Both the position numbers and the translations under genes were made by a program. 64,000 bases of DNA from Oscillospiraceae bacterium (GTDB lineage Bacteria > Bacillota > Clostridia > Oscillospirales > Acutalibacteraceae), in the NCBI GenBank assembly GCA_910574995.1, contig CAJTCS010000002.1, positions 62,001-126,000 of the forward strand. Reading direction: 5' to 3'. The number at the start of each line of letters is the position of its first letter. The first letter of the stretch is position 1. Positions 46,508 through 55,272 of this stretch are shown here, in pieces. Below the pieces are notes generated by a model, which was given only the letters and a program-made list of their open reading frames with translations, had not been told where the DNA came from and did no database searches.

Positions 46508-48010
46508 ATGTTGATCGGCAAGTATATACTTACTATCGACCAGGGTACTACCAGCTCTCGGGCAGTCTTGTTTGACGCTTTCGGGGGCATTGCGGGTATG
46601 GGCCAGCAAGAGTTCCCCCAGATATATCCCCAGCCGGGGTATGTAGAGCACGATGCGGTACAGATATTGAATACCACCCTGTTCGCCATGCGCCAGGCCG
46701 TGGCCCAGGCCGGGGTAACGGCGGCGGATATCGCTGCCATCAGCGTGACCAACCAACGGGAGACTACCGTGGCCTGGGACGCGCTGACGGGTATCCCGGT
46801 GTGCAATGCCATTGTCTGGCAGTGCCGCCGCACCGCCCCGGAGTGCGAGCGCCTGAAGGCCGCCGGGATGGAGGGCTATATAAAGGATACCACCGGGCTT
46901 ATTATTGACCCCTACTTTTCCGGTACCAAGATGAAGTGGATATTGGACAACGTGCCTGCGGCCCGGGAATTGGCCAAAAAGGAAAGGCTGCGCCTAGGCA
47001 CTATCGATAGCTGGCTTATCTATTCCTTGACAGAGGGCAAGACCTTTGTCACCGACGTTACCAATGCTTCCCGCACCATGCTCTTCGATATCCGCCGCTT
47101 GTGCTGGGATGAAACGATGCTTAAAGAACTGGGCATCCCCCGCGGCGCCTTGCCCCGGGTGGCGGAATCCGGGGAGATTGTAGGCATGTGCAGCCCCGAC
47201 CTGTTCGGCGGGGAGATCCCCATTGCGGGCATTGCCGGGGACCAGCACGCGGCCCTGTTCGGCCAGTGCTGCTTTGAAAAGGGCATGGCCAAAAACACCT
47301 ATGGTACTGGCTGTTTTGTCTTGATGAACACTGGCGACAGGCCTGTCCGCTCGAAAAACGGGCTGTTGACCACCATTGCCTGGAAGGTGGGGGGGAAGAC
47401 CTGTTATGCCCTGGAGGGCAGCGCCTTCAACGCCGGGTCAGCCATCCAGTGGCTGCGGGACGAATTGGAGCTGATAAAAACCCCCCAGGAGGCCGACGCC
47501 CTGGCCGAGGCTGTGGAGGATGCGGGGGGCGTGTCCTTCGTGCCGGCCTTCACCGGCCTGGGCGCGCCCTATTGGGACATGTACGCCCGGGGGGCTTTGC
47601 TGGGGGTCACCCGGGGCACTAGGCGGGCCCACCTATGCCGGGCCGTGCTGGAGAGCATCGCCCTGGAAAGCTATGACCTGGTGAAGACTATGGAGAAAGA
47701 GTCTGGGGTGTGCATGGCAGAGCTGCGGGTGGACGGCGGCGCTTCCCGCAGCCGCTTCTTGATGCAGTACCAGGCGGATGTCCTGAACGCCCGGGTGCGT
47801 AGGCCTCATTGCCTGGAGACCACTGCCCTGGGCTCTGCCATGATGGCGGGGCTGACCGTGGGTGTGTGGGACAGCATGAAGGAGCTTTCGAACATATGGC
47901 GGGAGAACGCGGTGTTTACCCCGGAGATGGGGGAGGCCCGCAGGGCGCGGGATGTGGCCCGCTGGCACGAGGCCGTGAAGCGCAGCATGGGCTGGCCTGT
48001 CGCGCCTTAA
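46508..48010 (+). CDS. glpK: Glycerol kinase
   Basis: An FGGY-family kinase (500 residues) that phosphorylates glycerol to glycerol 3-phosphate for glycolysis or lipid and teichoic acid synthesis. YILTIDQGTTSSRAVLFD is the phosphate-1 loop; TNQRETTVAWD, the GTIDSWLIYSLT block, KNTYGTGCFVLMNTG and LRVDGGASRSRFLMQYQAD are all intact. The usual glpF (facilitator) and glpD (dehydrogenase) are not next to it. Start ATG 46508 after GGGAATGG; the ribosome site is weak and may rely on coupling to the preceding small gene. Confidence 0.95.
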   Translation: MLIGKYILTIDQGTTSSRAVLFDAFGGIAGMGQQEFPQIYPQPGYVEHDAVQILNTTLFAMRQAVAQAGVTAADIAAISVTNQRETTVAWDALTGIPVCNAIVWQCRRTAPECERLKAAGMEGYIKDTTGLIIDPYFSGTKMKWILDNVPAARELAKKERLRLGTIDSWLIYSLTEGKTFVTDVTNASRTMLFDIRRLCWDETMLKELGIPRGALPRVAESGEIVGMCSPDLFGGEIPIAGIAGDQHAALFGQCCFEKGMAKNTYGTGCFVLMNTGDRPVRSKNGLLTTIAWKVGGKTCYALEGSAFNAGSAIQWLRDELELIKTPQEADALAEAVEDAGGVSFVPAFTGLGAPYWDMYARGALLGVTRGTRRAHLCRAVLESIALESYDLVKTMEKESGVCMAELRVDGGASRSRFLMQYQADVLNARVRRPHCLETTALGSAMMAGLTVGVWDSMKELSNIWRENAVFTPEMGEARRARDVARWHEAVKRSMGWPVAP

Positions 48011-48056
48011 CCCCCTGCCAAGGGTTAAGGGGCGCCTGCCTTGAGGCGGCGCCCCA
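48005..48056. repeat. REP-like palindromes after glpK
   Basis: CTTAACCC...GGGTTAAG (48006-48029) is followed by GGGGCGCC...GGCGCCCC (48028-48054) and then CAAGACCCCGGCAGG. Style and composition recall the palindrome cluster at 13833. The first hairpin may act as the glpK terminator although no T-run follows. Confidence 0.45.
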
Positions 48057-48157
48057 AGACCCCGGCAGGAACCTAAGTTCTGGGTTTCCCATCGGCTGCC
48101 GCCCCGCTTGTTTTTTATGATGGGGCAAGGGGAAGGGCTTTCCAACGCGCAAGACGG

Positions 48158-49171
48158 TTAGGGCTCTGGGGACGGGGGGATATACCTTCCCTCTGGTATC
48201 TCCTCTTGAAAAGAGCCCGCCCGGCTCCATTCCTTGGTGGCGTCGTTGCGTTGCACCTGGCTTTGATGGCTGTGCAGCAACTTGCACAGGGCGTATACGT
48301 CCACCCAGATCTCCCCGTTGCCCTCTTTTTGGGATTCGTCAAAAATAATTTGCAGCCCATAGTGCAGGTGGCTTTGTTCGATGCCGTTGACGTTCTCGGT
48401 GGCGCTGTAGCCTGTGCGCCCCACATAGCCGATCACGTCCCCGGCCATAACCACCTGCCCTGCCTGCAGGCCCTGTGCAAAGGGCCGGTCCTTGCGCAGA
48501 TGGGCATAATAGTGGTAGCGCAGGCCGTCGAAACTGCGGATGCCGATGCGCCAGCCGCCATACTGGTTCCAGCCCAGGACTTCCACAGTGCCGGATTCCA
48601 CGGCGACCACCGGCGTGCCTACAGCGGCCATCATGTCGTGGCCCAGGTGCCTGCGTTGGTACCCATAGCTGCGGCTGACGCCAAAGTCGTCATAGTCGCT
48701 GTACGGGAAGGTTTGGGCAATGGGGGAGTAGGCTTTCAGGCCATAGCAGCTGGCCCCGTCCGCTTGGAATTCCCCCACAAAGCCCCCTAAAACCGCACGG
48801 TAGGCCTCCTGGTAATAGGGGAAAGCTTTGTATTTCCGGCCCAATTCCTCCAGCCCGGCCTGGCTGGCCTCTTGAGCCAGGGCTTCCAAATCCCCTGGGC
48901 CACAGCGGGAAAAGTCCCCTCCATACTTTGCCGCCAGGCAAGCCAGCAGGTCTGCCCAGCCCAGGTGGGGGTTATCGGCCCCATAGGTAGACAGGTCGGT
49001 TTCCAGGGCTTTTTGCAGCAGGTTGGCGGGCACATCGAAATCCACCCATTTGATGAAGCTTTCCTCCTCCGCCGTTATGCCCAAGGCTGTGGCCCCCAGC
49101 CCAATAGCGGCGGCCAGCAGCAGCGGCAGCAGGAGAGCCGCCGCCTTTTTCACGCGGATCGTACAGAACAT
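48158..49171 (-). CDS. M23-family peptidase (LytM/SpoIIQ-like)
   Basis: 337 residues with an N-terminal membrane anchor (ALLLPLLLAAAIGLGATAL), a helical region, then an M23 peptidase domain. The zinc-site patterns are RRHLGHDMMAAVG (HxxxD) and SHLHYG (HxH), and GTPVVAVESGTVEVLGW, YYAHLRKDRP and VIGYVGRTGYS match the family. The catalytic residues look intact, so it probably cuts peptidoglycan cross-bridges outside the membrane; SpoIIQ-like sporulation roles are possible. GGGGGGA precedes ATG 49171. It is divergent from cca. Confidence 0.85.
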   Translation of the reverse strand: MFCTIRVKKAAALLLPLLLAAAIGLGATALGITAEEESFIKWVDFDVPANLLQKALETDLSTYGADNPHLGWADLLACLAAKYGGDFSRCGPGDLEALAQEASQAGLEELGRKYKAFPYYQEAYRAVLGGFVGEFQADGASCYGLKAYSPIAQTFPYSDYDDFGVSRSYGYQRRHLGHDMMAAVGTPVVAVESGTVEVLGWNQYGGWRIGIRSFDGLRYHYYAHLRKDRPFAQGLQAGQVVMAGDVIGYVGRTGYSATENVNGIEQSHLHYGLQIIFDESQKEGNGEIWVDVYALCKLLHSHQSQVQRNDATKEWSRAGSFQEEIPEGRYIPPSPEP

Positions 49172-49271
49172 AGAATCCCCCCATCCCTTTTGTGCGGTGC
49201 CTGGTCTTCCCGCTTATCCATATCTATGCGCGGGCGCGGCTACGCATGCCGCCCTGAGAAAGGAGCCGCCT

Positions 49272-50504
49272 ATGAACCCCATCCCCATCCCCGCCTATGT
49301 CCAGGCCCTGTTAGACAGGCTGGAGGCCGCTGGCCAAGAGGCCTGGCTGGTGGGGGGCTGTGTGCGGGATTCCTTGCTGGGCCGGGAGCCCGGGGACTGG
49401 GACCTATGCACGGCTGCTATCCCCCAGAAAGTAAAAGCAGCCCTGGGGGATATGCCTACCGCCGATGTGGGCATATCCCACGGCACGGTTACAGCCCTGA
49501 CGGCGGGCGGGCCGGTGGAGATTACCACATACCGGCGGGAAGGGGCCTATTCTGACCACCGCCGCCCTGACCGGGTGTCCTTTACCCAAGACATAGGGGA
49601 AGACCTTTGCCGCCGGGATTTCACCGTGAACGCCATGGCTTACCATCCTGACAGGGGGCTTTTAGACCCCTTTGGCGGGCGGGAGGATCTATCCCGCAGG
49701 GTGTTGCGCTGTGTGGGGGATCCGGCCCGGCGTTTCCAGGAGGACGCGCTGCGCATGCTGCGCTGTATGCGGTTTGCCGCAGTGCTGGGCTTCCAGGTAG
49801 AGGGCCTGGCGCAAAAGGCCCTAGATCAGCTAAGCCCCTTGCTGGCCGCTGTTTCCCGCGAACGGGCGCGGGGGGAGCTGACCCGCTTGCTGCTGGGGGA
49901 CTACGCGTCCCAGGCCCTGGCGCTGGGCTGGCAGGCGGTGCGGGCCGTGATGCCAGAGCTGCCCAAACGGCCGGCCGCTTTCCCACCAGGCATCCCTGGG
50001 ACCCTTCCGGCCCGATGGGCGCGGCTGTTGTGGCCCATGCCGCTGGGGCAGGCGGAGGCGGCCTTAGAGGGGCTGCGGTTCCCCCATACCAGCCGCCGGG
50101 AGGTGCTGGCCCTGCTGGCTTGCCGGGACGAGCCCCTGCCCATGCCGCCCAGCCGGGTGAAAGAGCTGTTGGCCCGGCTGGGGCCCCTGTTTTTCCAGTT
50201 AGTGGGTTTGCGCTTGGCAGGCGCGTCCCCGGGGGAAAAGGCCGGGCTGGAAGCGGCCCGGGCCCAAGCCCAGGCCCTTCTAGATGGAGGGGCGTGCCTG
50301 TCTTTACGGAATCTGGCCGTTACAGGCCATGACCTGCTGGCTTTGGGATGCCCTCCCGGCCCAGAGGTGGGCCGGGTCCTCCGGGCCTTGCTGGGGCAGG
50401 TATTATCAGACGCCCTGCCCAACCGCCGGGAAGAGTTGCTGGCTTATGCTGTCAGGCTGGTGCGGCCCGGCCTCTTAAAAGCGGGGAGGGGGGATCCAGC
50501 ATAA
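49272..50504 (+). CDS. cca: CCA tRNA nucleotidyltransferase / poly(A) polymerase family
   Basis: A class II tRNA nucleotidyltransferase (410 residues) that repairs or adds the CCA end of tRNAs. The active site is WLVGGCVRDSLLGREPGDWDLCT (G[GS] and DxD motifs); RRDFTVNAMAY, DLSRRVLRCVGDPARRFQEDALRMLR and the DHRRPDRV block are present. The C-terminal region is more divergent and rather short. The ATG at 49272 has GAAAGGAG upstream; upstream codons in the same frame overlap the divergent M23 gene and are rejected. Confidence 0.93.
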   Translation: MNPIPIPAYVQALLDRLEAAGQEAWLVGGCVRDSLLGREPGDWDLCTAAIPQKVKAALGDMPTADVGISHGTVTALTAGGPVEITTYRREGAYSDHRRPDRVSFTQDIGEDLCRRDFTVNAMAYHPDRGLLDPFGGREDLSRRVLRCVGDPARRFQEDALRMLRCMRFAAVLGFQVEGLAQKALDQLSPLLAAVSRERARGELTRLLLGDYASQALALGWQAVRAVMPELPKRPAAFPPGIPGTLPARWARLLWPMPLGQAEAALEGLRFPHTSRREVLALLACRDEPLPMPPSRVKELLARLGPLFFQLVGLRLAGASPGEKAGLEAARAQAQALLDGGACLSLRNLAVTGHDLLALGCPPGPEVGRVLRALLGQVLSDALPNRREELLAYAVRLVRPGLLKAGRGDPA

Positions 50505-50533
50505 AAAAAGAAAGAATAAAAGCAAACACAACA

Positions 50534-50570
50534 ACACCCCCAGGGCTTTCCTTGGGGGCGTTTCCGTTTT
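50534..50570 (+). terminator. Terminator in the 304-bp gap after cca
   Basis: CCCCCA (50537-50542) and TGGGGG (50553-50558) arms with a T-rich tail to 50570. The rest of 50571-50808 holds imperfect AAAATCC/GGATTTT arms but no recognised gene or RNA. Confidence 0.6.
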
Positions 50571-50808
50571 GTGCAATGCGCTGCGGCCCTTCCCCCCGCA
50601 AATGTCAAGGGAAGCGTCTCATTAGAAAAAATCCTGGTGGCTTTTATGGCCTCCGGCGGCTTAGGGATTTTAATCTTGCCTGCCAGTTGAGGCGGCGGTG
50701 GACGGGGATGCCCGCGTATCGGAATATTTCACCGCAAGGCATCCAATCGCCTAAGCATCCGGGCAGATCCCAGGGGCAACGTCTCTGGCCGGTTTTAAGG
50801 TGAAACCA

Positions 50809-51609
50809 TCAATGGCAGCCGCAACCTGGGTTCAGGTCGTTGGCGTGGGGAGGGAAGAACTCGTCAGTGGGGAAATCGATACGCCGGAACAGCTCGCAGG
50901 GGTTGTCGCTGGAGGTGACGCACTCTTTTTCCGGCAGGCAGAAGTCGTAAGACGGGATGAGCAGCTGTACGTTGCGCACGATTTGTACGATGATGAACAG
51001 GCCAATCGTCACATATACGCTGTTGTGCTGGGGGTCTGTCACAAAGTCGCCCCCATACCGCTGGCAGATACAGTCTGGTATGCGGCAATAGGGCTCGCAG
51101 GGGCAAGGGCCCTCGCACAGTTTGGCGGACAGGGCCACTGGCTCTGCCACCTGCACGGTGGCCTTGGGCAAAACCTTCTCGTCCTCGGGCATATCGACGC
51201 CGTCGCAGAAGAAGCCGGAAGAGTACATCTTCACGTTCCCTTCGCTGCCATAGAGGATGACCTTCTTGTTGAACACCGATACGCCGCTGACCGGCACCGC
51301 ACAGGAGGTGGGCCCGCCGAACAGATCCAGGCACACATCGAAGAAGAAAGTCATATCCACCGAATAGAAGCCCTTGTTGAAGGGGATGGGCTGTAGGTCG
51401 ATATACACGGTGATAACGCTTACATCCTTGATGCGCACGTTTGTGGCGCTGTCTACCAGCTGTTGCCGCGCTGGCGGGAACAAGACCCGTATGTCCTCCA
51501 GGCAGTCCTTATCGCTACAAGAGTCGTAAATACGCATAGCGTCGATGCAGACGGCCTCTTTGAAACTGTCCCGGCTTTCCAGCTCGGGCATGTTTTCCGT
51601 ATCAGGCAT
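50809..51609 (-). CDS. Cys-rich conserved-looking protein of unknown function
   Basis: 266 residues, no signal peptide. It carries many paired cysteines: CSDKDC near the N-terminus, CPCEPYCRIPDCIC in the middle, and a GCGC end. The pattern AVCIDAMRIYDSCSDKDCLEDIRVLF recurs, as I recall, in clostridial hypothetical proteins of about this size, but I have no function for them. The central part is beta-rich (VYIDLQPIPFNKGFYSVDMTFFF). The Cys content suggests metal binding or a spore-coat-like structural role; both are inference. AGGAGGAG lies upstream of ATG 51609. Confidence 0.6.
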   Translation of the reverse strand: MPDTENMPELESRDSFKEAVCIDAMRIYDSCSDKDCLEDIRVLFPPARQQLVDSATNVRIKDVSVITVYIDLQPIPFNKGFYSVDMTFFFDVCLDLFGGPTSCAVPVSGVSVFNKKVILYGSEGNVKMYSSGFFCDGVDMPEDEKVLPKATVQVAEPVALSAKLCEGPCPCEPYCRIPDCICQRYGGDFVTDPQHNSVYVTIGLFIIVQIVRNVQLLIPSYDFCLPEKECVTSSDNPCELFRRIDFPTDEFFPPHANDLNPGCGCH

Positions 51610-51805
51610 GGAATCTCCTCCTTTAAGAATCAGGGCCCATGGCAAACGGGGTGCGATGGCCCCTTAGTCTTTCCTATAGTATGATATCCTTCCAATTATG
51701 TGCAGGCCCCGCAGGCGCGGAAAGGTAGGGAGCGCCTTCCCGCATCCCGGCTATGGGCAAGGGTGCGGCAGACACTCCCCGGCAGAAATCGATTGTGGCA
51801 ATAGG

Positions 51806-52735
51806 TTACAAGGGCGAAGCTTCTGGCGGCGTTTCTTGGCCTTCGTGGGCCACTGGGATCTTGTCTACGCAAAGGGCGAAACAGTCGTGGCTTGTATTGA
51901 ACAACAGGCTGTGCTGGGGGGCTTGTTCCTGGAATAGCTGCTGGAAGCCCGTCCGGTCCAAAAAGCGGTCCCCTTCCAGTTGATATGCGCTGGGGGACTC
52001 GCCGAAGCTGGCCGCAGCCCGTTGTATCAGGTTTTGCGCGATTTCTTGTAGGGCAAAGCGGACGATTTCATTCCGGGCGTAAAAATCTATCCCGAACAAC
52101 AGGCCCGCCGCCCGCAGAAGCAGCGGCTCCCCAATGACCAGGATGAACCGCAGCTTGTACCCTTGCTGGCCGCTATAGGCCAGCTCATAATACTGGGCGT
52201 CTGCAATCGTGTCTTTTGTGGAAAACCTTCCAATGAACTGTACGTTGTCCCCGAACATCTCTTGTAAGGGGTGGAGAAGCACCTCGCGTATCACAGCCAG
52301 CTCGTCGCGTGGGTCAAATGGGGCCGGCCCGCCGGCTGCTTTCCCGGTAATAGCCCGATCCTCGACGAGGATATGGCCGGTCAACCATCCAGTACATACA
52401 CCGATAAACCGCTGTACAGCCTGGGTGGAAAAATCCGAGGCATATAGGGCCCGCTCTAGCGATGGTAGGGTATCCTGCCGCATCTTGTCGTGAAGCCGCT
52501 TATGGCTTCGATAGCCTGGATATCCAATGCTACGCATATAGGCCTCTTCCTCGGCAAAATGCTTGAGGGCATAGGCCTTGAAGTATTTGATCCCTTCTAC
52601 GCAGGCGAACTTATCTTCGTGCTTTTCTACATACAGGTCCATAATTTTCTGGACGATGGAAAAAAGCCTACGGTGGGCTTCATCTACGCTCTCTACACCA
52701 ATACGAAACCGATCCTGCCATTGGATTTGCTGCAT
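51806..52735 (-). CDS. Bacteriohemerythrin domain fused to a CheX-like C-terminal domain
   Basis: 309 residues. The N-terminal half is a bacteriohemerythrin: QWQDRFRIGVESVDEAHRRLF (His21), HFAEEEAYM (His59, Glu63), YRSHKRLHDKM (His78, His82) and GWLTGHILVEDRAI give the di-iron ligand set, which binds or senses O2. The C-terminal half contains GEPLLLRAAGLLFG and NEIVRFALQEIAQNLIQRAA, which look like the CheC/CheX phosphatase fold; that assignment is tentative. A redox or oxygen signal coupled to chemotaxis-like phosphatase output is an inference. The start at 52735 follows GGGAAGGAT directly. Confidence 0.65.
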   Translation of the reverse strand: MQQIQWQDRFRIGVESVDEAHRRLFSIVQKIMDLYVEKHEDKFACVEGIKYFKAYALKHFAEEEAYMRSIGYPGYRSHKRLHDKMRQDTLPSLERALYASDFSTQAVQRFIGVCTGWLTGHILVEDRAITGKAAGGPAPFDPRDELAVIREVLLHPLQEMFGDNVQFIGRFSTKDTIADAQYYELAYSGQQGYKLRFILVIGEPLLLRAAGLLFGIDFYARNEIVRFALQEIAQNLIQRAAASFGESPSAYQLEGDRFLDRTGFQQLFQEQAPQHSLLFNTSHDCFALCVDKIPVAHEGQETPPEASPL

Positions 52736-53018
52736 ATCCTTCCCTTCTTTGTCCCGCCGCCCGCAGGATGGTACAGCCGGTACGCTTTTGTACAGCCTGC
52801 CGGCCTGTTTACCCAACATATTGTCCCGGCGCGCTGGATATAGGCGGCGCTTGGTTTGTGTTGCGCTAAAATGGATGGGTTAACAGGTCCTCTTCTGTTT
52901 GGGGATGCTGTGCCAGCCACCATCAGTATATGCGGACATCCTGGAACGTGCGCCAGCCGGTTAGGGTAATGCTAAAAAAGGCAACGCGGCATGAACGCTT
53001 CTGCCCTAGGGGAACCGG

Positions 53019-53046
53019 TTGCGGCGGGCAGCTTTTGTGGTATAAT
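53019..53046 (+). promoter_or_regulatory. Promoter of the two-component operon, in a 398-bp gap
   Basis: TTGCGG and TATAAT are 16 bp apart. A 12-bp direct repeat GCGGCGGGCAGC occurs at 53021-53032 (over the -35/spacer) and 53059-53070 (downstream of the start), so it may be a regulator site. The remainder of the 52736-53133 gap shows a GTACAGCC direct repeat near 52772-52798 but no gene. Confidence 0.5.
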
Positions 53047-53133
53047 AAAAAACGGCCCGCGGCGGGCAGCATGGGAAGTAGATAGAATGTTGAAAAATGC
53101 GGCGTAACCTAAATAGAATAGGAGGTGCGCGGA

Positions 53134-53808
53134 ATGCGGGGTACAATTTTGATTGTGGACGATGAGGCGGATATTGTTTCCACCCTTGCCGACTATTTCC
53201 TTTATAACGATTACCATGTTATGACAGCTGCCAGTGGCAGGGAGGCCATGGAAAAGGCGGGGAAGCAGCCAGACCTGATCCTGTTAGACATCAATATGCC
53301 CGGTATGGACGGGTTGGAAGTATGCGCCCGGATACGGGGCCTTGTCAGCTGCCCCATCCTGTTCCTGACTGCCCGTGTGGAAGACAGCGACAAGATCAAG
53401 GGGTTCGGTATGGGCGGGGACGACTATATCGTCAAACCCTTTTCCCTGGAGGAGTTGGGGGCCAGGGTCGCGGCGCACCTGCGGCGGGAACGCCGCAGGG
53501 GAGAGACGCCGAAGGTCCGTTTTGACGACAAGCTGGCCATCGACTATACAGAGAGGCGCCTATACTATGAGGGCGGGGAAGTCCCCCTTGCAAAAAAGCA
53601 GTTCGACATCATCGAGCTGCTGTCCAGCCATCCAGGGCAGATCTTCAGTAAAGAGCGGATTTACGAGTTGGCCTGGGGCTATGACAGCGAAGGGGATTCC
53701 TCGGTGGTGGCCGAGCATGTCCGCCGCATCCGCGTAAAGATGGCGGCGGTGGGCGCAAGGCCCTACATCGAGACGGTCTGGGGGGGGGGGTATAAATGGA
53801 CAAAATAA
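53134..53808 (+). CDS. OmpR-family response regulator
   Basis: 224 residues: a receiver domain (DDE at 9-11, phospho-acceptor Asp52 in ILLDINMPGMDG, Lys in VKPFS) and a winged-helix output domain (YEGGEVPLAKKQFDIIELL, GQIFSKERIYELAWG, VVAEHVRRIRVKM). Its 3' end overlaps the histidine kinase start by 13 bp, so they are coupled. AGGAGG lies 8 nt before ATG 53134; a GTG at 53125 is inside that site. It likely controls the ABC transporter genes downstream. Confidence 0.88.
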   Translation: MRGTILIVDDEADIVSTLADYFLYNDYHVMTAASGREAMEKAGKQPDLILLDINMPGMDGLEVCARIRGLVSCPILFLTARVEDSDKIKGFGMGGDDYIVKPFSLEELGARVAAHLRRERRRGETPKVRFDDKLAIDYTERRLYYEGGEVPLAKKQFDIIELLSSHPGQIFSKERIYELAWGYDSEGDSSVVAEHVRRIRVKMAAVGARPYIETVWGGGYKWTK

Positions 53809-54986
53809 AGCGGCTTTTCATGGCAAAGTCGGTAAAGACCTGGTTCGCGCTGTATATGCTGGCAGGCATTCTCCTGGCCCTCTTGTTATCGCTGCTGCTG
53901 TCCAGCGGATGTCAGCGGATTAGGGAAAATATCTATGACAAATACAGGCTGGAATACCAGGATTCCTATGTTGAAATGCAGGTAGGACCCTATCCCGGGC
54001 ATGTCATTGGATACTACCTGGAAGACTTTACCTCTTTCTTTATGCCCATTGAACGCAAGGTGTATAACCTGATGGGGTTTTTCAGCGTGGGCGTTTACCC
54101 CATCTGTTTCATCCTCTGCATCGCGGCTACCAGTATTGTGTTTTACAAACGGCAGCTGCAGGCGCCCTTTGCCATTTTGAACCATGCCGCCGGCCGTATT
54201 GCGGACAACGACCTGGATTTCAAAATTGTTTATGATAAAAAGGATGAACTGGGGAAGCTGTGCGCTTCTTTTGAAAAAATGCGCCAGGCATTGCGGGAAA
54301 GCACGGAAGAGATGTGGCGGCAGGTGGAGGAGCGCAAACGGCTGAACGCGGCGTTTTCCCATGACCTGCGGACGCCCCTGACAGTCTTGAAGGGGCAGAG
54401 CGAGCTGCTGCGGCAATATGCGCCGAAAATGGACCCAGAGAAGATAGGCAGTACCGCTGGGATGATGTACCGGCATATCGTAAGGCTGGAAGCCTATGTA
54501 CAGACTATGGGGGATCTGCAGCGGCTGGAGGATATTGAAGTCGCCCGGCAGGCCGTAACCGCCGGTGCGCTTTGCAGGCAGCTACGGGAAACTGGGGAGG
54601 CCATATGCGGCGGATGCGGGAAGGGGTTTTCCTGCGCGCTTATGGGGGATCCCAACACGGTTTTGCAGATAGACCCAGCCATGGTTTTGCAGGCGTATGA
54701 AAACCTTTTGGCCAACGGGGCGCGCTTTGCAAAGGGGGCGGTCGCCGTTTCGATGGAGGAGCGCGGCGGCTATCTGTACTTGACTGTATCCGACGATGGG
54801 GAGGGCTTTACAGAAAAAGGCCTGGAGGACGCCGCCAAGCCCTTTTACAAAACGGAGGGGGAAACCGGCCGGGAGCATTTTGGCATGGGCCTGTATATCT
54901 GCAAGGTCCTGTGTGAAAAGCACGGTGGGTATATCCGGCTGCGCAATGGTGGCGGCGCGGTTGTTTCCGCCGTATTCCAGGCGTAG
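53796..54986 (+). CDS. Sensor histidine kinase
   Basis: 396 residues. Two transmembrane helices (about 14-33 and 95-118) flank an extracellular domain of about 60 residues, followed by HAMP-like sequence and the phospho-accepting histidine in FSHDLRTPLTVLKGQ (His189). The ATPase domain shows YENLLANGARFAKG (N box), SDDGEGFTEKGLED and HFGMGLYICKVLCEKHGG. The TAG stop lies exactly at the left end of the MITE-like element (54984), so the present stop codon may come from that insertion. Confidence 0.85.
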   Translation: MDKIKRLFMAKSVKTWFALYMLAGILLALLLSLLLSSGCQRIRENIYDKYRLEYQDSYVEMQVGPYPGHVIGYYLEDFTSFFMPIERKVYNLMGFFSVGVYPICFILCIAATSIVFYKRQLQAPFAILNHAAGRIADNDLDFKIVYDKKDELGKLCASFEKMRQALRESTEEMWRQVEERKRLNAAFSHDLRTPLTVLKGQSELLRQYAPKMDPEKIGSTAGMMYRHIVRLEAYVQTMGDLQRLEDIEVARQAVTAGALCRQLRETGEAICGGCGKGFSCALMGDPNTVLQIDPAMVLQAYENLLANGARFAKGAVAVSMEERGGYLYLTVSDDGEGFTEKGLEDAAKPFYKTEGETGREHFGMGLYICKVLCEKHGGYIRLRNGGGAVVSAVFQA

Positions 54987-55148
54987 GGCTCGTTTGAAAA
55001 ATCGCAAACACGGTCTTTTTGCCCCAAACGGGCGTTTCCTGTGTTGGAAATCCTCGAAAACCGAAAGGTTTTCTTGCGGTTTCCGCCTTGAAACCGCTCC
55101 GTTTTGAACAAAAAATCCGGCACTTTCTCTATTTTCAAACAAGCCCTA
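54984..55148. mobile_element. MITE-like element, 165 bp, with 17-bp terminal inverted repeats
   Basis: The left end is TAGGGCTCGTTTGAAAA (54984-55000). The right end, read on the other strand, is TAGGGCTTGTTTGAAAA (55132-55148), differing at one position. TA at both outer edges fits the TA target duplication of Tc1/mariner/IS630-type elements. The interior has a perfect hairpin GAAAACC-GAAA-GGTTTTC (55056-55073) and further imperfect complementarity, and no open reading frame. It lies between the kinase gene and the ABC genes. Confidence 0.75.
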
Positions 55149-55272
55149 AGCGCCATAAAAAGAATTGCGACGGGCTGGAAAATTTTTTTGCGGGTTGTAG
55201 ATAAAAAGTTGGAAACCGCCCTTTATCCTAATAGCATAAAGACAAAAGGCATTTGGAGAAAGGGGCGTTTTC

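Noticed and set aside
50348-50803. 151-codon plus-strand frame overlapping the end of cca
   Set aside because: Shadow of cca in another frame that then crosses a terminator; basic/Pro-rich composition.
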